From contig NW_026516477.1 in the NCBI RefSeq assembly GCF_025602895.1, forward strand, positions 1-34,142: DNA of 34,142 bases. Reading direction: 5' to 3'. Origin of the DNA: Polychytrium aggregatum (Eukaryota > Chytridiomycota > Chytridiomycetes > Polychytriales). The position numbers were made by a program, and so were the translations under genes. Of the stretch, positions 18,301-27,128 are shown one piece after another. The notes under the pieces were generated by a model. The model saw nothing but the letters and a program-made list of their open reading frames with translations, was not told the DNA's origin and did no database searches. Position 1 is the stretch's first letter, and each line of letters begins with the position of its first letter.

Positions 18301-19196
18301 ACCATCTCGGCACCAAGCTGAACATGTCAACCTCGCACCACCAACAAACGGATGGACAGTCCGAGCGGACGATCCGCACCCTCGAGCAATACCTGAGGAC
18401 ATACGCCTCGACCAGCCAAGACGACTGGGACATACAGCTGAGTCATGCAGAGTTTGCATACAACACCGCCAAGTCGAGCACAACTGGCTTGAGCCCCTTT
18501 GAGGCGCTCTACGGATTCCAGCCTGATGTTCCCACCTCCTTGACACTGACCGAGTCCACGGCTGGATTGCCTCCCAAACCAAGTGCCTTTGTCAAAGATC
18601 ATCAAGTCCGACACAAGATGATCGCCGACGCGCTCACGGATGCGCAACAAGTGATGGCGAAGTACTACGACCGCCGACACCAGGATGTCTCCTTTGAAGT
18701 TGGAGACCTTGTCTACCTGGACGCCGACAACATCAAGGTCCCCGAAGCCCAGTCAAAGAAGTTGTTGCCCAAGTACCGAGGACCGTTCAAGATAGCGGCC
18801 CGACCCAGTCCCCTCAACTACCTGTTGGACTTGCCACCTGGAAGCAAGCTCCATCCTGTCTTCCATGTGTCCAAGCTGCGTCGCCACACGACCCGCAGTC
18901 CAGCACAGTTCCCCGACGCCGACGAAGGTGTCCCGGACGACGCACCACTGGAAGACGACCTCGGACAATACTATACTCAAGAATATGAAGTCGAAAGGAT
19001 CGTGAGGCACAAGAAAGTGGCTGATGGGTCACTTCGGTTTTATGTCAAGTGGGTTGGTTACCCACACTCGGGCAACACATGGCAAACACTGGAGGACTTG
19101 TCCCATGCACCCGAGGAGCTGAGTAAATACGGTAAACACCTCGAGGAGCCCCAAATAAAGAGCACACGCAGGGCTCCTCGCAGGAAGCCTTCTTAA
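15281..19196 (+). CDS. pol: element 1 pol (protease-RT-RNase H-integrase-chromodomain)
   Basis: Open frame of ~1300 aa in the -1 frame relative to gag. Protease: [10 protein letters not shown] with catalytic DSGA (near 15816). [36 protein letters not shown] and catalytic YLDD (16827). RNase [15 protein letters not shown] (near 17270). Integrase: an H2C2 finger ([17 protein letters not shown]), then the D,D35E core at [16 protein letters not shown] and [12 protein letters not shown]. The C-terminal [13 protein letters not shown] part leads to a chromodomain ([20 protein letters not shown]), stop at 19194-19196. All catalytic residues are present and the frame has no breaks. The chromodomain is expected to direct integration to methylated histone H3. 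Confidence 0.95.
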
Positions 19197-19205
19197 GTGT
19201 GGGAG

Positions 19206-19514
19206 TGTAGGAGATGGTATCTCCGACGCTGTGCTGCGCGTACTGCGCGTACTGCGCGGCGCAGTGGGTCGTGACCTGTGCTGCGCTTTGCGTTTTCACG
19301 CACCGCAGGCAGGCCACCGCAGGGTATACCTGCGGGTTGCCCCCGTTCCCCCCGTTTGTCTGGAGTTCGGTTTTATCGTGAATAAACGTAAGTGCTTCCC
19401 GAGCTCACCCGTCCGCTAGAGTAGCCTAGCACCGCCCTGTTCTGCCCTGTCCTGTCTTGTCTTGTACCCCCTCCCTCCCCGTCTTGCCCCAACGTCCCAG
19501 TAGTGGACGTTACA
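19206..19514 (+). repeat. 3' LTR of element 1
   Basis: 309 bp, no differences from the 5' LTR found by eye. A short purine-rich AAGTGTGGGAG precedes it and may act as polypurine tract. Followed by GTCAA (19515-19519). Confidence 0.95.
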
Positions 19515-20411
19515 GTCAAAGTCTGCATAGCCCGTCTTGATGCGGGGGAAGATCTCTGGCAGCTGGTAGAATCGGGGCTTGCCGTCCAGGGTCAGTGTGA
19601 CGCTGGTGAAGAGACCCGTTGCCTCTGGATTAAACTTCCAGAGCAGCTTGTGGATCACCGACCGGAACGGGAGTACCACCTTGAATGACCCCGGTGAGAC
19701 CGGTACGTCATAGTAGACCCAGGTGTTGAGCAGCTGAGTCTTTTGCACATCCGGGTCATTCACTGGTGCCGTCGGCCACATGCGATACTTGAAGAAGACG
19801 GCGGCATCCTGGAAGACTGCGGTTTGTGCGGGAATCGGTGGGTCTGTCGATGTGTGTGGAGTCGGTGCCGGTCCCAGCACTCCAGATGCGGCGGTTGCCC
19901 ATATCACCCGGAACTTGAGCTGCATCGCCTGTACATCCGCAAAGAGGAACGGTGCATGGGGTGCTCTGATGAGAAAGCTTTGGGTGGTGGCTTGCGGGAG
20001 ACTGAAATCACACAGTGGCTGGTAAAGCGTGAATCCGTCGGGAACTCGCCCGGCTGCAAGCTCATCCGCATAGTTCGTCGGCTCCAATGCCGAAACCGCT
20101 TCGAGCCACATGCCCGTCCACTGGTACAGGCGCATCGAGCCGACCCACATCTCGATCGAGTCGATTGCCCCGAACCCAGCTGCATTGGCAAAGCCACCGA
20201 CGTTAACTTCGATCGTGAAATACAGCCACGTCTCCTCGAGCTGATCACCCAGCCAGGGAACGACCGCGGTCGTTGTCTTGCCAAAGTCGGTCACTTCCTG
20301 GAACTCGACTCGTGAGATGTTAATGCCGCTCTTGGGCTGCCCCTGGAAGAGCGCTCGCTCTTGCGGGCCGTATGTCGTGAGCTGCGTGAGTGCGGTTGCA
20401 TTCGTCGACAT
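19515..20411 (-). pseudogene. NCLDV-type major capsid protein (double jelly roll), N-terminal piece of a split gene
   Basis: ATG at 20411 (MSTNATALTQLTTYGPQERA). The opening 'ALTQL.TYG.Q...F.G.P...' matches the start of giant-virus MCPs, where the hallmark is an L-AYG-QD-YLTG-P element. Further landmarks are FGAIDSIEMWVGSMRLYQWT (equivalent of the 'I..IE..IGG..I....GEW' helix/strand region), a short DFSLPQATTQSFL loop, FFKYRMWP, and KPRFYQLPEIFPRI, corresponding to the 'L.LNGHDRF' segment. The frame is then cut by element 1 after GYADFD and continues at 13848-14047. The restored length of 363 aa is shorter than the ~440-650 aa usual for the family, so it is a compact member with reduced loops. 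Without the insertion the frame is open. Confidence 0.85.
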
Positions 20412-20508
20412 TGTGGGTTCTTGGTGAGGGGTAGATAGAATATTCGGGCTGGGTCTCGTGCGTCTGATGGAGGCAAGAAATGTTCTTGGCCTAGAGAAGA
20501 TCACAGCC

Positions 20509-20880
20509 ATGCCCCCGCTCCACAACGTCGACATCACCAACGATAATGCCTTCCAGCTCATTGCTCAGTATATTGAGATTGCTCAGTCCAAGGGTGCTTA
20601 CAAGCTGAACGATGCATTCCAGCTCAAGAAGGCCCTCGATGCCTGTGTCAGCGCCAAGTACGAGCCATTCGGAGAGAACGACCGCAACCCACGAGAGACG
20701 GCCAAGCGTATCCTGCTTCAGGGCATCTTTGTCGGACAGAACAAGGGTGCCTTTACGATCTCGGACTCGGTGCTCCTCGCCGATCTCATCCAGTTTACCG
20801 AGCTGGACGGTGGAGAGCTATTCGGTTCAACCAGCCATGGTCACGGAAAGCAAGTCTCGAAGCACAAGGAGAGGGAGTAG
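20509..20880 (+). CDS. small viral protein with two internal 'AQSKGAY..' type repeats
   Basis: 123 aa from ATG 20509; an in-frame ATG at 20467 would add 14 residues, but the later ATG has the better -3 purine context. Two related units are visible: AFQLIAQYIEIAQSKGAYKL with DAFQLKKALDA, and RILLQGIFVGQNKGAFTI with SVLLADLIQF. Each is a helix, 'Q.KGA+.+', then a helix. Such paired helical units occur in short uncharacterised proteins of giant viruses; the function is unknown. A His/Lys-rich tail (TSHGHGKQVSKHKERE) ends the protein. It is divergent from the MCP gene across ~97 bp. Confidence 0.6.
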   Translation: MPPLHNVDITNDNAFQLIAQYIEIAQSKGAYKLNDAFQLKKALDACVSAKYEPFGENDRNPRETAKRILLQGIFVGQNKGAFTISDSVLLADLIQFTELDGGELFGSTSHGHGKQVSKHKERE

Positions 20881-21230
20881 CTCCACCATCAAGAGAAAAC
20901 GAGACCGATCCTTTCTGTTTTGCCTCGACATGATCAAGTCCAAGAGCGAAATGAGGACTTGGTGCATTGGGCTGGGAGGTCGACGCGATCACATGACCAA
21001 GGGGGTCAGGGTGGAGATGGCATGTTTCCTCCGCCCGCCGTGCCGCCGTGCGCGGCGATCCCAAGTCCAGCGGGGGATGAAGAGCAGAGATCGCCGCACC
21101 AGGGCGGCCCTGGCGAGGGACAACCATGTCTCCCAGGATGCCGAGACTGGTGGTATAAATGGTCGCCCTCGGGGCAGAGGAGCGAGATCAGCATCGACCC
21201 AGCTCCAGCCTCAGCTTCCTGCGTTCGACC
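20881..21230 (+). promoter_or_regulatory. 350-bp spacer with a TATA box at 21154-21160
   Basis: No coding signal is convincing here. TATAAAT lies 71 bp before ATG 21231, with a pyrimidine-rich CAGCTTCCTGCGTTCGACC leader. This looks like a standard polymerase II promoter with a short leader, and differs from the A-tract gaps of the viral block. Confidence 0.5.
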
Positions 21231-22530
21231 ATGGCTACTCCCTTTGCTCCCCCCGGTATCCAAGCTACCCCTACTGCGCCTGCTGCCCTTCCAGGTGTAG
21301 TTGTCCCAGCTGCCAGGCCTCCCGACTCTCCAATCCCCGACGTTTCCCTCAGCGACGTTCCCTTTGGTAGAAACAGCGTCACGATCGTGAAGACGCATCA
21401 GCGCTCTACTCACTGGGCGATGACGTTCGAAATGATCAATTCCGATTTTCGCCGGTCTGCCCTCAAGCAGATCACCTTTCCAGTGTTCACTGGATTTATT
21501 TGGTGTACCGAGTACATCCAGATCGCCCGTGTTTATATTTTTTTGATTCTGAAGTGCTTCCAGCACTATTTTGCCCCGATTGTTGCCGTTTTCCCCAATC
21601 TTTCTTATCTTCGCACCTTCGTTGCTACCCTCTTGAAGAAGAACAAGAAAATCCATGGCGCTGGTGACATCACTCCTTCCAATTGCCACAGGTTTGATCT
21701 TTTTGCCAATGTCTCTGACTTTGAAGGTTTTTATTCGATCTATTGCGCTGTTGTTCACCCCTTGAACCCAGCTGAACACAATCGCATTCACCAGTCCTTC
21801 GTGAACCACACTGTTGGCAAATATCGCGCTGTTGGGCCCTTCTGTTCTGCTATAGGATTGGGGTTTCGCCTGAGATTGCAGAATCTGACTACCCCCCTAT
21901 CCAACACCCCCGTTTCACCTTTGATCAATCGCCCTGTAACTTGGTTTGTCCCCACCTTTTCTGCGTTTGTATCCATCTTTGTGGATGTCCCCAATGGGTT
22001 CAGGGTGCTGTGCAGCGTCAATTCTTTGTTATATCGCTTCGCAATCCCCCCTGCTGTTGCTCAAACCACCTCACAGCCCATCCTCACCACCAACGACGCG
22101 TACGACAGCGACTCTGAGTACGTTCCCTCGGACACCGATTCAGCAAGATCCTTCTGCTCTTCCGAGTCCGCCGAGTCCTCCAGCTCCACCGAGGTCGATG
22201 AACCCGCCGATTCGGTCGCTTCTGCCGAGTCCATGCAGCTGATCGACGACGAATACACCGTCGTCGACGAAGGCGTTGTTCCAGTTCAAGCCAGCATGCC
22301 CTCCAAGAATGCGGCGGCCTTTGAACACCCCAAGACCCCGACTCCTGCTGGCATCAGCGGTCCTCGCTTGATGCTCGTCGATGGCTTGGCTACTCCAATC
22401 ACGCCAGCGGCCAAGAGCAACGACAAGATCAATGCCGCCCCGGTTCTCGCGACTCCCGATCCCCAGCCTGTGCCTGTGGTCGCGGCCGTTGTCGAGACAG
22501 TGATCGCTACTCCAAAGCCCGTTGTCCCTG
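21231..22530 (+). pseudogene. exon 1 of an unknown intron-containing gene, split by element 2
   Basis: ATG at 21231 in a CGACCATGG context. The N-terminal ~45 residues are Pro/Ala-rich. A following region (about 60-290) is aromatic- and hydrophobic-rich (e.g. VYIFLILKCFQHYFAPIV) and more AT-rich than the rest. A Ser/Asp/Glu-rich acidic stretch (about 295-345) and a Pro/Ala/Val linker come next. The exon ends at a GTGAGT donor (22531). Joined to 28682-29535 the frame is continuous: 1300 + 854 nt = 718 codons. I do not recognise the family; there are no catalytic motifs. It may be host or viral, and the intron and TATA box favour a host-type gene. It is open but interrupted by element 2, unless splicing removes that element. 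Confidence 0.55.
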
Positions 22531-22599
22531 GTGAGTGCTGCACGAACATAGCTGTTTTTCGCTCGACTGAGGACTGACGCTGATTCTTCTTTGCCACAG
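22531..22599 (+). other. 69-bp spliceosomal intron
   Basis: Donor GTGAGTGC, candidate branch sites ACTGAC and GCTGAT, a pyrimidine run (TTCTTCTTTGCC) and acceptor ACAG at 22596-22599. The intron carries an in-frame stop (TGA at 22575-22577), so splicing is needed to read on. Size and signals fit fungal introns. Confidence 0.75.
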
Positions 22600-22602
22600 C
22601 AC
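22598..22602. repeat. target-site duplication AGCAC (left copy, element 2)
   Basis: AGCAC precedes the left LTR and is repeated at 28680-28684 after the right LTR. It straddles the intron/exon junction: AG is the acceptor and CAC the first exon bases. Confidence 0.95.
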
Positions 22603-23021
22603 TGTAAGGAGTGAACAAGCGCAAGGACGAAGACCAAGTGCTTGGTATGAGCTTTATTAGCTTTTAGCCCCGAACACCAAAGAACAAGTTTTGTTCGAAC
22701 TGGTGTTCAACATAGGCTCAGACATGCAGGGCTATTTATAGACCGGGAGAAGGTCGAGGGGCAAAAGTGGGCGAGAAGGGTGGAGCATCACAGAGAAGCG
22801 AGAAGGGGGTGCGAGAGTGGCTGGTGTGCAAGCGAGAGAGGCTTGGCACAGCCCGGGGACATGTGCCGAGCGGTGGGGGAGGCAGGAAACCAGTAGACGC
22901 GGGTGGCAACGGCGCGTGCTCATGCATGGGGGCAAACAAACACGTGGGGACTCATGATTGGTGCGGAGGGCGAGAGCATGCGGGACAATCTCATTGGTCC
23001 GTTGTGATGCTGGTCATCACA
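22603..23021 (-). repeat. 3' LTR of element 2
   Basis: 419 bp. In element sense it begins TGTGATGACC and ends CTCCTTACA. Contains TATAAATA (plus-strand TATTTATA near 22733) and AATAAA (plus-strand TTTATT near 22652). No difference from 28261-28679 was seen. Confidence 0.95.
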
Positions 23022-23035
23022 CTATCTCCTCCTTA
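23022..23035 (-). other. polypurine tract of element 2
   Basis: In element sense AAGGAGGAGATAG directly precedes the LTR TGTGATG; it doubles as the end of the pol reading frame. Confidence 0.75.
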
Positions 23036-26000
23036 AACTACGGCGTGTTCCATCTTGAGTTCTCCTGGGGCCAGGCTTGTCTGGGTAGCGTCGGTGGTAC
23101 TCCGCGGCCACCGTTGGGGCAAAGACAATGTCGGCGGGCTCCCAACTTCGATCGGTGACCGGGTAGCCTTTCCAATCGATGAGATAGTGCAGCTTTCCGC
23201 GCACGAACTTGGAGTCTAAGATCTCTTCGACCTCCCACTCCAAGTTCCCATCGATGACCACCGCAGGGGGCGGCGCTTGCACCCGACCCGGAAGCGAGTT
23301 CTTCTTGTAGGGCTCAAGAAGAGACACATGGAACACCGGGTGCACCTTTATGTCCTTTGGCAAGTCCAGGCGGAAAGCCAATGTCCCGACGGCCTCGAGG
23401 ATGGTGAATGGTCCAATCCTCTGGTAATCCAGCTTCTTGCTTGGGCGAGTGGTGCTGATGTTACGAGTCAGCACCCAGACTTGATCGCCCGGACGCAAGT
23501 CGGGAGCCTGGGACCTCCGGAGATCTGAGAAGTGCTTGTAGTCAGACTTTGCCTTCTCAAGATTCTCCTTCAACAGTGCCAGGTTCCGCTGGAGATGTTC
23601 AACCCTCTCCGTGGCAGAGGGAACATCAGGGCCGCCAGCGACAACGGGGACTTCGAACCTTGGGTGGAACCCATAGGTTGCCAAGAATGGCGAGGCATGT
23701 GTTGACGAGTTCTCGAGGTTATTGTAAGAGAACTCGGCCAACGGCAGCAGCTCGGCCCAGTCATCTTGCTGATACGACGTGTAACAGCGCAGGTATTGGT
23801 TGATGACCTGGTTGACCCTCTCAGTCTGTCCATCGGTCTGGGGATGGAAGGCCGTGGACAGACTGGTTTGGATCCCGAGCTGCGTGCAGAGTGCCTTCCA
23901 GAACCGAGAGGTGAACTGACTTCCTCGGTCTGAAACCACTGTGTCGGGGAGGCCATGGAGACGAAAGACATTGTCGAGGAACAGTGACGCAGTCTCCTCC
24001 GCCGACGGCAGTGAACGCCAGGACATAAAGTGTGCCATCTTTGTGAGGCTGCATACCACCACAAAGATGCAGGTGTGACCCTTGGACTTTGGCAGATCAG
24101 TGATAAAGTCCATGGTCAGTGTCCCCCAGGGTCGATCGGCTGTCTGGAGTGGCAACAGGAACCCAAACGGCTTGTGTCGCGGAGCTTTCGAGCGTGCACA
24201 GGTGTCGCACGTCGAGACGTACTCTTTGACATCTTTCCGATAGGTTTGCCACCAAAACTGTCGCGATACCAGAGCCAGAGTCCGTCGGATGCCTGGATGA
24301 CCCACAGCGACTGGGTCATGGCACGACTTGAGCGCCGGAACTCGGCACGACTCTGGGACCACAATCCTGTTCTGGAAGGTGAGGTACTGGCCATTCCAGA
24401 CGAACTTCGGGTCACGACGGTATTTGTCTAGACCGGGATCCCGAGCCTGCTCTTCGGCTATGAGCTGCAGCAAATCCACAGGGTCACTGCGACTTGCAAC
24501 CGAAGAGCGGGCGTCTCTGCTTCGGAGCACGCGTATCACCGCGGCAGGATCGAGAAGCAGAGGCGGATCCCTCGACACGGAGGCCGACGAAGGGATGTAG
24601 TCCGAGCGACGAGACAGGGCATCGGCCTTGCCGTTCCTCGCACCAGGACGGTACTGGATGCGGATGTCGAACCGAGACAAGAACTGGGACCACCGTGCAT
24701 GACGCTGGTTTAGGATGCGAGCCGTTGCCAGGTACTCCAAGTTCTTGTGATCGGTCAGAACGGCAACGGGATGCTGGGCGCCTTCGAGGTAGTGTCGCCA
24801 CGCCTCGAAAGCCTCCTTGATCGCCAACAGCTCTTTCTCGTATATGCTGTAGTTACGTTCAGCATTCGAGAGTGTCCGCGAATGGAACGAGCAAGGATGA
24901 AGGCGATCATCAGCACCCCGCTGGGAGAGCACGCATCCAAGCGCAAAGTCCGACGCATCTGACTCTACGACGAACGGCTTGGATGGGTCCGGATGCACCA
25001 GAACGGGCTCCGAAACGAAGGCATCCTTCAAGGATCTGAATGCTTTATCGGCTTCGCGGGACCACTGGAAGCCATGCGTCTTCCGGAAGAGCCGAGTCAT
25101 GGGCCCCGCGATCTTTGCGTATCCATCGATGAAGCGTCGATAGAAGTTCGCAAACCCGACAAAGGATCGAAGATCCGAGATGTTGCGCGGTATGGGCCAA
25201 TCCAAGATCGCAGAGAGCTTGGATCGCTCCATACCGATGCCCTCGGGCGAGACCATGAAACCAAGGAACGAGACCGAGGTTTTGGAGAACTCGCACTTCT
25301 CCAGCTTGCAATACAGCTTTGCAGCTCGGAGCTTCGAGAGGACCTGCTTGACGTGCTCTACATGCTGCGACGGATCAGCACTGTAGATCAAGATATCGTC
25401 AAGATACGCAATTGCGAACTGGTCCAACTCGGTGCGCAGGACGTCGTTGATGAAGTGCTGGAACGTCGCTGGCGCGTTGGTGAGCCCAAAGGGCATCACC
25501 AAGTACTCGAAGTGCCCATATCGAGTACGGAAAGCTGTCTTCCACTCGTCCCCGGAGCGGATGCGCAGCAGATTGTAGGCTCCACGAAGGTCCAGCTTAG
25601 TGAACACCTTCGCGCCTCGAAGTCGGTCCAGCAGCTCGCCGATCAGCGGTAAAGGGTAACGGTTCTTTACCGTGATACCGTTCAGTGCGCGGTAGTCAAC
25701 GCAAAGACGAAGTGAGCCGTCCTTCTTCTTGACGAAGAGGATTGGTGAGCCTGCTGGGGACGACGAAGGACGAACGAATCCCTTGGCAAGATTCTCGTCG
25801 AGATAGTCACGCAGAGCGTGAAGTTCGGGCTCGGACAGTGAGTACAGAGGCCCGAACTTTGGCGACTTGCCCGGCTCCAAGTCAATGGGGCAGTCATAAG
25901 GGCGATGCGGAGGCAAGGAGTCAGCTTCCTGTTTAGAGAAAACAGACAGGAAGTCCTTGTACTCCGCAGGCACTTCGACAGTCGCAGTGCTCGGCTCGTC

Positions 26001-27128
26001 AGTGGGCAGGACATGGACCTGAAAGATGGTCAGGGGTTGCGTTCCATGCCTGCATGCATCCAAAGACTCGCGCATCGAGCGGTAATCAATGCTGCAGACG
26101 CGGAGAGGAGCGTCCGAGCTGAGAGGAGGGGCGTGGACAAGGTCAGAATAATGTTCGACGGTTACTTTATTCTGAACAATGTCCGAAGAACAAACAACAG
26201 GAGGAGGTACATCAAGGAGGGAAAGAGAACTGACAACAGAAGAAGGGGTTTGGGAAGAGCGAAGGGGTTCGGGAGGAACAAGACAAGAAGGGGAAGACGA
26301 AGGTGGGAGCGTAGGAGAGGAGCTTAGATCAATCAAAGGAGTGGAATCATCAAGAAGGGGAGTGACATTGGAGGAAGTGGAGCAAGACGAAAGAGAAGTA
26401 GTGCATGGAGAGGGGTCGGAATCAACAGAAGGAGGGAGACAAAGAAGACCGCGAGACCAGACAATCTTGGGCTCGGCGGTGCGCAACCAAGGAAAGCCAA
26501 GGATAAGTGGTTGATGTGGAGACCTGATCACATCGAACCGAAGGCGTTGCGAGACGTCCCCGAGAATCACCTCGAGTGGAGCAGTCTCGCGGAGGATGGG
26601 GCCAGACGACAGCGGCTTACCATCCACGCCTTCCACTGCCAAGGGCGAAGCCTTGGAGCAGGTGGGGACAGAGTGTCGAGCAACAAAGTCCTCGTCGATA
26701 AAGTTGCCAGAGGCACCAGAATCGACAAGTCCTTCGCACGACAGAGAATCACCAGAAGGAAGACGAACAGCGACGGGAACAACCAACGAGCAACGACGAA
26801 CAGACGAAACACAAGACTTTGGTTCGGTACCAGCTTCGGCACCAGGGTTGCGGCTAGCACAGACAGTTAACTTTGCCGAGGGTTGGCAGGACAGCTCAGG
26901 TATTTGCACCTGTGGATGAGGTGCAGTTCCCAGTGACACCAGAGGTGCCACGGGTACTATGCCAGAGCTGAGAGTGTCCGCCGGTCCAGAGGCAAGGCGA
27001 AGCTGTCCGCACATCACTGCTTCCCCAGTACTTACCAAAGGCACCTTACCAATGTCTTCACTTTCGGAAGGCGGTGGGCACGGCTCCGGTTCAAGGCCTT
27101 CACTTAGAACCGGGCCTGGTCGTTTCCC
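23022..27128 (-). CDS. pol: element 2 pol (protease-RT-RNase H-integrase-chromodomain)
   Basis: Open -1 frame entered from gag at the slippery site. Protease: GLVDSGASGNFID (about 26690-26730). A long Ser/Pro-rich spacer follows. [36 protein letters not shown] and catalytic YLDD (about 25396-25410). RNase H: VVESDASDFALGCVLSQRGA. Integrase finger: HPGIRRTLALVSRQFWW..CDTCARSK. Core D,D35E: TMDFITDLPKSK, VVSDRGSQFTSRFW, HPQTDGQTERVNQ. Chromodomain: EVEEILDSKFVRGKLHYLID with WKGYPVTDRSWEP. The last codons (LRRR, TAG) are also the polypurine tract, and the stop at 23022-23024 touches the LTR. No broken catalytic residues, ~1369 codons. Confidence 0.95.
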   Translation of the reverse strand, partial: GKRPGPVLSEGLEPEPCPPPSESEDIGKVPLVSTGEAVMCGQLRLASGPADTLSSGIVPVAPLVSLGTAPHPQVQIPELSCQPSAKLTVCASRNPGAEAGTEPKSCVSSVRRCSLVVPVAVRLPSGDSLSCEGLVDSGASGNFIDEDFVARHSVPTCSKASPLAVEGVDGKPLSSGPILRETAPLEVILGDVSQRLRFDVIRSPHQPLILGFPWLRTAEPKIVWSRGLLCLPPSVDSDPSPCTTSLSSCSTSSNVTPLLDDSTPLIDLSSSPTLPPSSSPSCLVPPEPLRSSQTPSSVVSSLSLLDVPPPVVCSSDIVQNKVTVEHYSDLVHAPPLSSDAPLRVCSIDYRSMRESLDACRHGTQPLTIFQVHVLPTDEPSTATVEVPAEYKDFLSVFSKQEADSLPPHRPYDCPIDLEPGKSPKFGPLYSLSEPELHALRDYLDENLAKGFVRPSSSPAGSPILFVKKKDGSLRLCVDYRALNGITVKNRYPLPLIGELLDRLRGAKVFTKLDLRGAYNLLRIRSGDEWKTAFRTRYGHFEYLVMPFGLTNAPATFQHFINDVLRTELDQFAIAYLDDILIYSADPSQHVEHVKQVLSKLRAAKLYCKLEKCEFSKTSVSFLGFMVSPEGIGMERSKLSAILDWPIPRNISDLRSFVGFANFYRRFIDGYAKIAGPMTRLFRKTHGFQWSREADKAFRSLKDAFVSEPVLVHPDPSKPFVVESDASDFALGCVLSQRGADDRLHPCSFHSRTLSNAERNYSIYEKELLAIKEAFEAWRHYLEGAQHPVAVLTDHKNLEYLATARILNQRHARWSQFLSRFDIRIQYRPGARNGKADALSRRSDYIPSSASVSRDPPLLLDPAAVIRVLRSRDARSSVASRSDPVDLLQLIAEEQARDPGLDKYRRDPKFVWNGQYLTFQNRIVVPESCRVPALKSCHDPVAVGHPGIRRTLALVSRQFWWQTYRKDVKEYVSTCDTCARSKAPRHKPFGFLLPLQTADRPWGTLTMDFITDLPKSKGHTCIFVVVCSLTKMAHFMSWRSLPSAEETASLFLDNVFRLHGLPDTVVSDRGSQFTSRFWKALCTQLGIQTSLSTAFHPQTDGQTERVNQVINQYLRCYTSYQQDDWAELLPLAEFSYNNLENSSTHASPFLATYGFHPRFEVPVVAGGPDVPSATERVEHLQRNLALLKENLEKAKSDYKHFSDLRRSQAPDLRPGDQVWVLTRNISTTRPSKKLDYQRIGPFTILEAVGTLAFRLDLPKDIKVHPVFHVSLLEPYKKNSLPGRVQAPPPAVVIDGNLEWEVEEILDSKFVRGKLHYLIDWKGYPVTDRSWEPADIVFAPTVAAEYHRRYPDKPGPRRTQDGTRRSLRRR

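Larger units (their letters stand above)
14048..19514 (+). mobile_element. element 1: complete Ty3/Gypsy chromovirus inserted in the MCP gene
   Basis: 5467 bp with identical 309-bp LTRs (14048-14356 and 19206-19514), TG..CA ends, a GTCAA duplication, a primer binding site, gag, a -1 frameshift signal and one long pol frame ending in a chromodomain. Domain order protease-RT-RNase H-integrase-chromodomain defines a chromovirus. Both frames are open and the LTRs show no differences by eye, so the insertion is young and the element is potentially active. A second, truncated copy of the same family is at 676-1447. Both copies lie antisense to the viral genes they interrupt. Confidence 0.96.

Noticed and set aside
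22767-23036. 89-aa frame in the element 2 LTR, repeated at 28425
   Set aside because: Lies wholly inside the LTR and is duplicated only because the LTR is; no coding evidence.
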